Origin: JAICLL01 sp035252155
GTDB taxonomy: Bacteria > Planctomycetota > Planctomycetia > Pirellulales > JAICIG01
DNA length: 7,220 nucleotides
NCBI GenBank assembly: GCA_035252155.1
Contig: DATFDL010000216.1
Coordinates: 1-7,220 of the forward strand
Direction: 5' to 3'
The stretch's first letter is position 1; every line of letters starts with the position of its first letter. The position numbers and the translations under genes were made by a program. The notes beneath the pieces are model-generated. The model saw nothing but the letters and a program-made list of their open reading frames with translations. It was not told where the DNA came from and did not search any database. Positions 1 to 6,138 of the stretch are shown here, one piece after another.

Positions 1-14
1 CCGAATCGCCGCTA

Positions 15-45
15 GTAGGGTGGGCCGAGCGAAGCGAGTACCACC
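15..45 (+). repeat. 31-nt dispersed hairpin repeat, copy 1 (diverged)
   Basis: This copy begins GTAGGGTGGG, has the centre GAGCGAAGCGA and ends in CCACC. It differs at four positions from the reverse complement of the copies at 86-116 and 1031-1061, so it lies in the opposite orientation to them. Its outer stem is weakened by two mismatches (GGTGGGCC against GTACCACC). The inner GC-GAA-GC mini-stem is intact. Confidence 0.8.
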
Positions 46-85
46 GTCTTATGCACCGCGGCGCAATGGGCAATTTTGGCTTAAG

Positions 86-116
86 GGTGGGACTCGTTTC
101 ACTCGTCCCACCCTAC
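86..116 (-). repeat. 31-nt dispersed hairpin repeat, copy 2
   Basis: This copy is identical over 31 nt to the one at 1031-1061. It folds as an imperfect palindrome: GGGTGGGAC at 85-93 pairs with GTCCCACCC at 105-113 (9 bp). On the minus strand the centre reads GA-GT-GAA-AC-GA, which would add a 2-bp inner stem beyond two facing GA steps. It starts about 37 nt past the stop codon of the DUF1559 gene on that gene's strand, so it could end up in the 3' end of that mRNA. No T-tract follows, so I do not call it a terminator. Confidence 0.85.
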
Positions 117-152
117 AAGACTCGGCGCACCTACAAGCTGGTGCTTAGTGTC

Positions 153-899
153 CTACGGCTGCGCTCTCTCGCCCCCCGCGACGGTCAGCAAGGCGCGGAC
201 AACCGATGGGTCTGTGTCGTTGCTTAAAAAGCGGACGCTGCCGTCGGCCATCATCACCGCGGCGCCCTCGGAGTGGTGACCACTGATGCTCGGCAGTGAA
301 GGATCATTGATCCGGAAGCTCATCTTGTCGAATTCCAGATCCCGCGGCTCGGTCCAGTGGATATCCGAATCGGCGATTTCGGCGACGAAGATTGTGTTTG
401 CGGCTCCGTCGCGGAAGTCCGCAATGTGCCTTCCTAACGCGCCAGGAGCGGCCGTTTCGACGCCGGCGACCATCACTTTGTTCACGCCCCCGGTTTTTGC
501 GGAATGCTCGTCACTAGGGCAGTAGTAATAGTGCGGCCTAACCCGATTGCTGATGGCCAGATTCGCCGGATCGTTCCACGCCTTTTCGAAATCTTGGAAC
601 CGGATTGTCAGTCCGCCGGTGCTCTCCGAATAGGGAATGATAACCGGGCGCCAGCTATGCAGCGGCTGGCCTTGCGCATCGCTTAGATACGCTGCGGGAA
701 ATTGATCGAAGACATCATGATAGACGCGCAACCCAAGGCCGATCTGCTTGGAGTTGTTGATGCATTCCGATGCTCGCGAGGATTCACGCTGCGCTCGGAC
801 AACACCTACGATCACGGCTAGGAACATACTGCATGCCAGCACCACCAGCATCAGGCGGCGCAAAGTGAACTGAGTAGGTGCCGGCGTCGGTTGATCCAT
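153..899 (-). CDS. DUF1559 domain protein, short form with N-terminal membrane anchor
   Basis: A 248-aa protein of the DUF1559 family, which is greatly expanded in planctomycetes and usually built like a type II pseudopilin; its function is unknown. One hydrophobic segment lies at residues 15-34, after the short cytoplasmic stretch MDQPTPAPTQFTLRR. The family signature CINNSKQIGLGLRVYHD is at 46-62, followed by FPAAYL. HSWRPVIIPY at 81-90 matches the usual 'HSWRVLLLPYL' element, and MADGSVRFLS at 217-226 is the conserved C-terminal element. The usual prepilin cleavage motif (GFTLVELL) is absent; FTLRRLMLVVL stands in its place. The start at 899 is preferred over the in-frame ATG at 950: an AGG lies 8 nt upstream and the family-like N-terminus begins here. 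The protein is probably anchored in the inner membrane with its domain outside the cytoplasm. It is divergent from the DUF1501 gene and flanked by two identical repeats. Confidence 0.85.
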   Translation of the reverse strand: MDQPTPAPTQFTLRRLMLVVLACSMFLAVIVGVVRAQRESSRASECINNSKQIGLGLRVYHDVFDQFPAAYLSDAQGQPLHSWRPVIIPYSESTGGLTIRFQDFEKAWNDPANLAISNRVRPHYYYCPSDEHSAKTGGVNKVMVAGVETAAPGALGRHIADFRDGAANTIFVAEIADSDIHWTEPRDLEFDKMSFRINDPSLPSISGHHSEGAAVMMADGSVRFLSNDTDPSVVRALLTVAGGERAQP

Positions 900-1030
900 G
901 ATCGCTACCTGATAGTGACTTGAGCGACTGGTAAACATTGATATTACCACCGCGATTCATTGAGAACCATTTGTGAGCGAAGCAAGCCATTTTTTGAGCG
1001 GAGCGGTGCAATGAGTCAATTTCGGCGAAT

Positions 1031-1061
1031 GGTGGGACTCGTTTCACTCGTCCCACCCTAC
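1031..1061 (-). repeat. 31-nt dispersed hairpin repeat, copy 3
   Basis: This is a 31-nt exact duplicate, in the same orientation, of 86-116, lying in the divergent gap between the DUF1559 and DUF1501 genes. The similarity continues weakly for about 25 nt on the left side (GCAATG then CAATTT in both copies), so the mobile or duplicated unit may be longer than the hairpin core. Confidence 0.85.
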
Positions 1062-1125
1062 GGCCAGTAGCACGACCGGCCTCGTCGTGCTATACAAGGC
1101 GGTATGGCAATGGGGCCATTCGCTC

Positions 1126-2514
1126 ATGCCCATGATTCCATCCCTTCACCTGCCACGCCGCGATCTGCTGCAATTCGGTGTAGTCGCGCTCGGTGGATTT
1201 CCGCTGGCTGCGTTGGCAAAGGCCGACGAGGTCAATGCTAAGCGCCGGGCCAGGGCCAAGGCCTGCATTCTGCTCTATATGGACGGCGGGCCCAGCCATC
1301 TCGATCTGTGGGACTTGAAGCCCGACGCGCCGCTTGAAATTCGCGGGCCGTTTCAACCCATCGCCAGCAGCGTGCCGGGCGTCGCCATCAGCGAGCTGCT
1401 GCCGCTGACCGCCCAGCAGATGCACCACCTGGTGCAGATCCGCGGTGTCTGCCATCAAGAGACAGTCCACGATCCGGCCGTCTATCAGATGCTCACCGGG
1501 CGGAAGCACATCAGCTCGGCGGGCAACTTGCAAGTCGAGGCCACCGACTTCCCGCAGATGGGATCGGCCTTCGGCTGCTGCGACCGCGCGCCCGCCGTCA
1601 TGCCCAAGGTGATCGAACTGCCCGAAACAATGAAAATGGAGGCCCGCGTTCTGCCGGGACAAAACGCGGGCTTTTTGGGAGGCTCGTTCGACCCCTTCCG
1701 CGTGGAAGTGACGCCCGACGCCCGGCTCATCAAACCCGACCTTGCGCTGCACCGAGAGATTGCCGTTAGCCGGCTGTCGCGCGTCGGTTCGCTGGTCGAT
1801 CGGCTGAATAACCAGCTCGGACGTGTGGAGCGGACCGCCGAGTTGGAGCTGTTCAGCGACTATCAGCGGCAGGCGCTGGCGCTGCTCGGCCGCCCCGGTG
1901 TGCAGGCTGCGTTCGACATCGAGCGCGAGCCGGCGGCGGTCCACGAGCGCTACGGCCGCAACCGGCATGGGCAGTCGGTGCTGCTCGCCCGGCGGCTGGT
2001 CGAAGCCGGTGCCCGCTTTGTCACCGTCTATTGGGGCAAGGAGCCGCAAGACTGGGCCGATGGCAAGGGCGAGCGATTGGCCAATAATCCCTGGGACACG
2101 CACCGCAATCATTTTCCGTTGGTCAAGGATCGCCTGACGCCGCGCGCCGATCGCGCGTTGGCAGCCCTGGTGGATGACTTGGCCCAGCGCGGACTGCTCG
2201 ATGAAACGTTGGTGGTGTGGATGGGTGATTTCGGCCGCACGCCAAAAATCGATAAAAAATACGCCAGCCGCGACCACTGGCCGCATGCCTTCACGGTGGT
2301 GATGGCGGGGGCAAGGCTGCCGGGCGGAACCATCGATGGCCGCACCGATCGCCACGCCGCGCGCGTCGAAGAGCATCCGGTCAGTCCGGCCGATCTCACG
2401 GCTACGATTTTTGACGCGCTTGGCGTCGATCCGCGCAGCGAGATTCGCGATGCCCGTGGAGTGGCGTATCCGATCTCGACAGGACGGCCTTTGACGCGGT
2501 TGTGGGGCGCATGA
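1126..2514 (+). CDS. DUF1501 family exported protein (alkaline-phosphatase-like fold)
   Basis: A 462-aa protein of the DUF1501 family, which belongs to the alkaline phosphatase/sulfatase fold superfamily; no substrate is established. The N-terminus has a twin-arginine-like leader: RRDLLQF at 11-17, a hydrophobic stretch at about 18-30, and a plausible cleavage site after AKA (31-33). Family elements in order: YMDGGPSHLDLWDLKPDAP (51-69), GQSVLLARRLVEAGARFVTV (282-301), WDTHRNHF (323-330), VVWMGDFGRTPK (363-374), RDHWPHAF (382-389), and a C-terminal HPVSPADLTATIFDALGVDP (417-436). The length is normal for the family. A GTG at 1087 is in frame but would place an unrelated stretch before the leader. 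ATG at 1126 has GGGG about 10 nt upstream; ATG at 1132 is also possible. DUF1501 genes usually follow a DUF1549/DUF1553 cytochrome-domain gene, but none is adjacent here. Confidence 0.9.
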   Translation: MPMIPSLHLPRRDLLQFGVVALGGFPLAALAKADEVNAKRRARAKACILLYMDGGPSHLDLWDLKPDAPLEIRGPFQPIASSVPGVAISELLPLTAQQMHHLVQIRGVCHQETVHDPAVYQMLTGRKHISSAGNLQVEATDFPQMGSAFGCCDRAPAVMPKVIELPETMKMEARVLPGQNAGFLGGSFDPFRVEVTPDARLIKPDLALHREIAVSRLSRVGSLVDRLNNQLGRVERTAELELFSDYQRQALALLGRPGVQAAFDIEREPAAVHERYGRNRHGQSVLLARRLVEAGARFVTVYWGKEPQDWADGKGERLANNPWDTHRNHFPLVKDRLTPRADRALAALVDDLAQRGLLDETLVVWMGDFGRTPKIDKKYASRDHWPHAFTVVMAGARLPGGTIDGRTDRHAARVEEHPVSPADLTATIFDALGVDPRSEIRDARGVAYPISTGRPLTRLWGA

Positions 2515-2583
2515 GATCGCGGACGGCCCTGCTCGCCGTTGTCATCCAAGACCGAGACGGGCCCAGACTTCGCGGGTCGCGCA

Positions 2584-4047
2584 TTATCCCTTGATGACCC
2601 CGATAGGCCGCATGCGGGCCACCTTCTTCGCAAGCCCGGCCTGGTGGACCACGTCGACCACCAGGCTGACGTCTTTGTAGGCCGCCGGCTGTTCCTCGGC
2701 CAGCCCCTTCCAACTGCGGGCGCGGGCGATGATGCCCTCGCGCGCCAGCTCCTGGTCGATCCGCCGGCCCTGAGCGTGCTTGATCGCCGCCGAGCGGCTC
2801 ATCACGCGGCCCGCGCCGTGGCAGGCCGTGCCGAAGGTCTGCTCCATGCTGCCGTCTTGGCCCACCAGCACCCAACTGGCCCGCCCCATGTCGCCGGGAA
2901 TAATCACCGGCTGACCGATGCGGCGATATTGCGGCGGCACTTCTTCGTGATCGGGCGGAAAGGCCCGCGTCGCTCCCTTGCGATGCACCCACAACCGGCG
3001 TAGCCGCCCGCCGACCGTGTGCTCTTCGAACTTGGCGATGTTGTGGGCCACGTCGTACACCAGGTTCATCCGCAGCTCTTCCCAAGGCCGGCCAAAAATG
3101 GTGGCGAACGATTCGCGGGCCTGCCACATCAGCAGTTGCCGGTTGCACCAGGCATAGTTGGCCGCCGCCCGCATCGCCCCCAGATAATGTTCGCCTTCGG
3201 GGCTTTCGACCGGCGCGCAGGCAAGCTGGCGGTCGGGCAGATTGATGCCATACTTTTCCGGCACGCCGCGCAGCAGCCGCAGGGCGTCGTCGCAGACCTG
3301 ATAACCCAGCCCGCGCGATCCGGAATGGATCATCACGCACACCTGGTCTTTCTCCAAGCCCATCGTCCGCGCGGCTTCGTCGTCGAACACCGCGTCGACG
3401 ACTTGCACTTCCATGAAGTGGTTGCCGCTGCCCAAGGTGCCGCATTGGTCTTTGCCGCGTTCCAACGCCCGTTCGCTCACGTACTGCGGTTCGGCGCCGT
3501 CGAGTCTTCCGCGGGCTTCGGTGTGGTCGATGTCGCTGGGCACGGCCAGGCCGCGCTCGATCAACCGCTTCGGGCCCTCGGCCATCAGCCGCCGCAACTC
3601 TTTGGGCTCGAAGCGATATTTGCCGGCCCGGCCCACGCCGGTCGGAACCTGTCGAAACAGCTCTTCGACCAGCTTGGTGAGTTGCGGCTTCACATCCTGA
3701 TACGACAGATTTGAACGCACCAGCCGCACGCCGCAGTTGATGTCGTAACCCACGCCGCCCGGCGAGATGACGCCCCCTTCGGCCGGATCGGTGGCGCAAA
3801 CCCCGCCGATGCAAAAGCCGTAGCCCCAATGGATGTCGGGCATGGCCAGGCTGGCATGTTGAATGCCCGGCAAGAAGGCCACATTCGCCACTTGCTCGGG
3901 TGCCTGATCGGCCTTGATCAGCTCCAGCAGGGCGGCGCTGGCGTAGATCAGGCCATCGACGCGCATGCCGGGCTTATAGCTTTTGGGGATCCGCCAGAGG
4001 TTGTCGTTGACTTTTTCCAGCGGCCCGCTGTATCCGTCTTTGGGCAT
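2584..4047 (-). CDS. rtcB: RNA-splicing ligase RtcB
   Basis: A 487-aa RtcB, the GTP- and manganese-dependent ligase that joins RNA 2',3'-cyclic phosphate or 3'-phosphate ends to 5'-OH ends in tRNA splicing and RNA repair, in the cytoplasm. All catalytic residues known from the Pyrococcus enzyme have counterparts: D102 and C105 in GYDINCGVRL, H210 in GTLGSGNHFMEV, H241 in MIHSGSRG, H335 in YDVAHNIAKFEEH, and H410 in CHGAGR, the histidine that would carry GMP. The length fits the long archaeal-type form (about 480 aa) rather than the shorter E. coli type (about 408 aa). The start is fixed by a clear AAGGA 9 nt upstream. The gene is alone: no archease, rtcA or rtcR is in the window. It converges on the DUF1501 gene across 69 nt and diverges from the kinase gene. 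Confidence 0.97.
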   Translation of the reverse strand: MPKDGYSGPLEKVNDNLWRIPKSYKPGMRVDGLIYASAALLELIKADQAPEQVANVAFLPGIQHASLAMPDIHWGYGFCIGGVCATDPAEGGVISPGGVGYDINCGVRLVRSNLSYQDVKPQLTKLVEELFRQVPTGVGRAGKYRFEPKELRRLMAEGPKRLIERGLAVPSDIDHTEARGRLDGAEPQYVSERALERGKDQCGTLGSGNHFMEVQVVDAVFDDEAARTMGLEKDQVCVMIHSGSRGLGYQVCDDALRLLRGVPEKYGINLPDRQLACAPVESPEGEHYLGAMRAAANYAWCNRQLLMWQARESFATIFGRPWEELRMNLVYDVAHNIAKFEEHTVGGRLRRLWVHRKGATRAFPPDHEEVPPQYRRIGQPVIIPGDMGRASWVLVGQDGSMEQTFGTACHGAGRVMSRSAAIKHAQGRRIDQELAREGIIARARSWKGLAEEQPAAYKDVSLVVDVVHQAGLAKKVARMRPIGVIKG

Positions 4048-4056
4048 GATGAGCGA

Positions 4057-4061
4057 TCCTT
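4057..4061 (-). promoter_or_regulatory. Ribosome binding site of rtcB
   Basis: AAGGA on the minus strand ends 9 nt before the ATG at 4047. It is the clearest Shine-Dalgarno sequence in the window and supports the chosen rtcB start. Confidence 0.7.
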
Positions 4062-4197
4062 ATCGTTCTGCTGTCAGAATACCGTATTGCCTCTGCCTTG
4101 CCAGCCGGTTGTCGTGCGGCGCACGGCGAGCTATGGTAGGCGCTGGCACGTTCGGAGCCACGCATGGACGGACGACAAACCGTGACGCCCCGCCGCG

Positions 4198-4373
4198 GGG
4201 TGCCACGGCATCCGTCGCAGCGCGAATGGCCGTAGCAATAGGGACACGCGTTGCCGCTGCGACGGACGCCGTGCGATCTGCGTGATGGCCCGTTCGACAC
4301 GGCGTCCGCCGCGGCGAATGGTGCCAAGCGTCGGATCGAAGCACACCGCGCCGCGGCGGATGCCGTGGCACCC
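4198..4373. repeat. Block of four alternating 19-nt palindromic units with 17-bp terminal inverted repeats
   Basis: The unit CACGGCRTCCGYCGCRGCG occurs four times with alternating orientation: plus at 4204-4222, minus at 4255-4273, plus at 4298-4316, minus at 4349-4367. The two plus/minus pairs each span exactly 70 nt (19-nt arms, 32-nt spacer) and start 94 nt apart. The block's outer ends, 4198-4214 and 4357-4373, are perfect 17-nt inverted repeats (GGGTGCCACGGCATCCG). It fills much of the divergent gap between rtcB and the kinase gene, ending about 25 nt before the kinase start, so it would lie in or near the kinase leader and may affect transcription both ways. No target duplication is visible at its edges. 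Confidence 0.8.
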
Positions 4374-4387
4374 AATCGCCTTTTTAC

Positions 4388-4391
4388 GGAG
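4388..4391 (+). promoter_or_regulatory. Ribosome binding site of the ROK-family kinase gene
   Basis: GGAG lies 7 nt before the ATG at 4399 and 4 nt before the adjacent ATG at 4396. The spacing favours 4399 and argues against the far-upstream in-frame GTG at 4282. Confidence 0.6.
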
Positions 4392-4398
4392 CACCATG

Positions 4399-5196
4399 AT
4401 GCCGCCCGCACGCGACGCCACTGAAAAGACAACCGCCGAACAACCAGGTTCAGGGGCCGCCGGCCAAAACGGCTCGCCGGCCTGCACGCTGGCCATCGAT
4501 ATCGGCGGCACCGGATTGAAGGCCTCGGTGCTCGACGAACAGGGCGAGATGATCACCGAACGCGTGCGCGTCGATACCCCGCACCCCTCGCCGCCCAACG
4601 TACTGGTCGAGGCCCTGGTCAAGCTGGTGGCCGCGCTGCCGCGGTACGACCGCGTGTCGGTGGGCTTTCCGGGCGTCGTGCGCAAGGGCAAGATCGTCAC
4701 CGCGCCGAACCTGGGCCAGGACGATTGGCAGGGTTTTGATTTGGCCGAGGCACTCCAGCGACATTTGAATAAACCGATTAAGGTAAAGAACGACGCCGAC
4801 CTGCAAGGGCTGGGCGCCATTCGCGGGCAGGGCGTCGAGATGGTCATCACGCTGGGCACCGGCTTCGGCACCGCGCTGTTCGACGATGGCTTCATCGCGC
4901 CGCACATCGAACTGGCCCATCACCCGTTTCGCAAGGGCGACACCTACGAGCAGCAGTTGGGCAACGCCGCCTTGCACGCCGTGGGCAAGCAAAAATGGAA
5001 CAAGCGGGTCGGCAAGGCGATCGACACGATCCGCGCGCTGACGAATTTCGATACCTTGTTCATCGGCGGCGGCAACGCCCGGAAAATCGAGTTCGAGCTG
5101 CCCAGCGACGTCGAGATCGTCTCGAACGATTACGGCATGCGCGGCGGCATTTGGCTTTGGCGGCACGATCGGCATCACCTGATCTTGGAAGACTAA
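4399..5196 (+). CDS. ROK-family sugar kinase, polyphosphate-glucokinase-like
   Basis: A 265-aa cytoplasmic kinase of the ROK/actin-ATPase fold, most like polyphosphate glucokinases (glucose to glucose-6-phosphate using polyphosphate or ATP). The low-complexity tail at residues 1-28 is followed by the phosphate-1 motif AIDIGGTGLK (32-41), VGFPGVV (88-94), the sugar-binding/catalytic segment KNDADLQGLG (130-139, with D132 as likely base), the phosphate-2 motif TLGTGFGTAL (151-160), and the adenosine-side LFIGGGNARKI (220-230). The cysteine-rich zinc motif CxCGxxGC of classical ROK kinases is absent, as in polyphosphate glucokinases, and the usual ELGH reads ELAHH (171-175). The donor and exact sugar cannot be decided from sequence. 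An in-frame GTG at 4282 is rejected: the extension is Arg/Pro-rich, overlaps the repeat block and lacks a ribosome site. The gene is followed after 5 nt by the monooxygenase-fold gene, so they are probably cotranscribed. Confidence 0.85.
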   Translation: MPPARDATEKTTAEQPGSGAAGQNGSPACTLAIDIGGTGLKASVLDEQGEMITERVRVDTPHPSPPNVLVEALVKLVAALPRYDRVSVGFPGVVRKGKIVTAPNLGQDDWQGFDLAEALQRHLNKPIKVKNDADLQGLGAIRGQGVEMVITLGTGFGTALFDDGFIAPHIELAHHPFRKGDTYEQQLGNAALHAVGKQKWNKRVGKAIDTIRALTNFDTLFIGGGNARKIEFELPSDVEIVSNDYGMRGGIWLWRHDRHHLILED

Positions 5197-5201
5197 CTAC
5201 C

Positions 5202-5489
5202 ATGTTTCACTTGAACGTCTGGCTGACGGTCAACGACGTCGAGCAGGTCGAGGTCATCCGCCAGCGGCTTTCGCAAGCGGCCGGCCTTTCGCGGCAGGAG
5301 CCGGGCTGTGTACGGTTCGAGGTCTATCACTCACAATCCGACGAGCGGCGGTTTCTGCTCGTCGAGCACTGGGAATCGAAAGCCGCCTGGGAGACACACC
5401 GCCAAGGCAAGGCGGTCACCGAGATCTACGTGCCCCAGGTGCTGCCCCACGTCGAACGCGAGCCGCACGTCTGCACGCTGGTGGAGTAG
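5202..5489 (+). CDS. Antibiotic biosynthesis monooxygenase (ABM) domain protein
   Basis: A 95-aa single-domain protein of the ABM family, small dimeric ferredoxin-like alpha-beta barrels that include quinol monooxygenases (YgiN type) and heme-degrading enzymes. Visible family features are the beta strand MFHLNVWLTV (1-10), the signature EPGCVRFEVYHSQSDERRF (33-51), LLVEHWESKAAWETHRQGK (52-70), and a final strand at 85-94. There is no signal peptide, so it should be cytoplasmic. The substrate is unknown; a quinol-type oxidation is only the commonest family role. ATG at 5202 is 5 nt after the kinase stop, with GGAAG at 5187-5191 inside the end of the kinase gene. A longer in-frame reading from 4995 overlaps the kinase and is Arg-rich, so it is rejected. 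Confidence 0.88.
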   Translation: MFHLNVWLTVNDVEQVEVIRQRLSQAAGLSRQEPGCVRFEVYHSQSDERRFLLVEHWESKAAWETHRQGKAVTEIYVPQVLPHVEREPHVCTLVE

Positions 5490-5515
5490 GTCCACTTCGA
5501 TTACGCCACCGTAGC

Positions 5516-5534
5516 CATCATGCTCCGCATGATG
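5516..5534 (+). terminator. Candidate transcription-end hairpin after the ABM gene
   Basis: CATCATGC (5516-5523) pairs perfectly with GCATGATG (5527-5534) around a 3-nt TCC loop, starting 27 nt past the ABM stop codon. The position suits the end of the kinase-ABM operon. No T-tract follows (the next bases are CCCCC), so an intrinsic terminator of the usual kind is doubtful; it may protect or process the 3' end instead. Confidence 0.4.
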
Positions 5535-5605
5535 CCCCCCTCGCACGCGTTTGCTTGCGAAGATCAAGAGCCCACCGTCTCTTGCTTACGCCGCAAACCA
5601 TTCGT

Positions 5606-5641
5606 CCGCAATACTTTGCGGCCTTGCCTTGATGCATCAAG
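5606..5641. repeat. Hairpin plus 14-nt perfect palindrome
   Basis: CCGCAA (5606-5611) and TTGCGG (5616-5621) form a 6-bp stem with a TACT loop. Seven bases further on is the perfect palindrome CTTGATGCATCAAG (5628-5641), followed by two TGCAAGC words near 5652-5670. Role unknown; the palindrome could be an operator. Confidence 0.5.
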
Positions 5642-5796
5642 TTGTGCTTATGCAAGCGCGTGCAAGCTCTAATTTTCGAAAACTGGGACGTGTCCGAGTT
5701 TCGCGTAGCAGCTTGTCCCGCCGCCCCGTCGCCGGCTTGCCTTGTCGTCGATCTTTCCCGACCTCTGGCCTCGGACCTCTCGTCCCTTTCACTCCT

Positions 5797-5839
5797 TCTC
5801 TCCGCATCTTCCCAAAAAACTGGCTTGGTCGGTTTTCCG
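5797..5839 (-). repeat. 43-nt direct repeat, copy 1
   Basis: 39 of 43 positions match 6096-6138. The core, read on the plus strand, is CCCAAAAAACTGGCTTGG. It is preceded in both copies by a C/T-rich tract containing GACCTCTGGCC. The copies start 299 nt apart. Read on the minus strand it becomes a T6 stretch inside a purine-rich context. Confidence 0.8.
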
Positions 5840-5871
5840 CCGAAAAATGCGTAATGCCAAGGTTGGCGATT

Positions 5872-5962
5872 TGCATAATCAGACATGTCTGATTGTGCAT
5901 CGAGAGGCGGTCCGGCGGGCGCGAGAATATGCATATTGTTACCAGTAGCCACACGCATATTC
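5872..5962. promoter_or_regulatory. AT-rich palindrome cluster, possible operator region
   Basis: AATCAGACATGTCTGATT at 5877-5894 is a perfect 18-nt palindrome. It extends to a 28-nt near-palindrome (5872-5899) by TGCA on both sides with one T/G mismatch. AATATGCATATT (5926-5937) is a second perfect palindrome. GAATATGC (5925-5932) recurs inverted as GCATATTC (5955-5962), and the word TCAGACAT of the first palindrome recurs at 5961-5968. The size and symmetry fit binding sites for a dimeric regulator. It lies about 340-430 nt upstream of the sigma factor start, so the target is uncertain. Confidence 0.5.
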
Positions 5963-6095
5963 AGACATTGAGAGAACGCCGGCTGTATAACGCCGATTGG
6001 TCACTGGGACTCCGCATCACCCTGCTCCCGCGTTCCCGCGCCCCTCGTTGTTCTTCCCTGACCCTGGCCCCCGACCTCTGGCCCCTATGGCTCCC

Positions 6096-6138
6096 TCTCT
6101 CCGCATCCTCCCAAAAAACTGGCTTGGCGTGTTTTCCG
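6096..6138 (-). repeat. 43-nt direct repeat, copy 2
   Basis: Same orientation as 5797-5839, with one mismatch in the first 32 positions and three in a short variable stretch (6128-6130) before a shared GTTTTCCG. The preceding tract has GACCTCTGGCC at 6073-6083, matching 5760-5770 in the first copy. Confidence 0.8.

Noticed and set aside
1..1061. CRISPR array from the repeated hairpins
   Set aside because: Only three copies occur, in mixed orientation and with irregular spacing that includes a whole gene.
1090..2376. A 428-codon open frame on the minus strand opposite the DUF1501 gene
   Set aside because: It is a codon-bias mirror of a well-recognised gene, with His/Arg/Gln-rich composition and no family resemblance.
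3019..3714. A 231-codon plus-strand open frame inside rtcB
   Set aside because: It is antisense to the conserved core of RtcB, and its length is explained by high GC content.
2402..3829. A 475-codon minus-strand open frame overlapping rtcB in another frame
   Set aside because: It is strongly Arg-rich, lacks any recognisable domain, and rtcB with a full active site and ribosome site occupies the same strand.
4198..4373. Insertion sequence remnant
   Set aside because: There are inverted ends but no transposase fragment and no visible target duplication, so it is reported only as a repeat block.
4282..4398. Upstream extension of the kinase from a GTG
   Set aside because: The added 39 residues are Arg/Pro-rich, translated from the palindromic repeat block, with no ribosome site; GGAG before 4399 is better.
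4131..4907. A 258-codon minus-strand open frame opposite the kinase
   Set aside because: It is Ser/Arg/Pro-rich and spans the intergenic palindromes and the conserved kinase motifs; no domain is recognisable.
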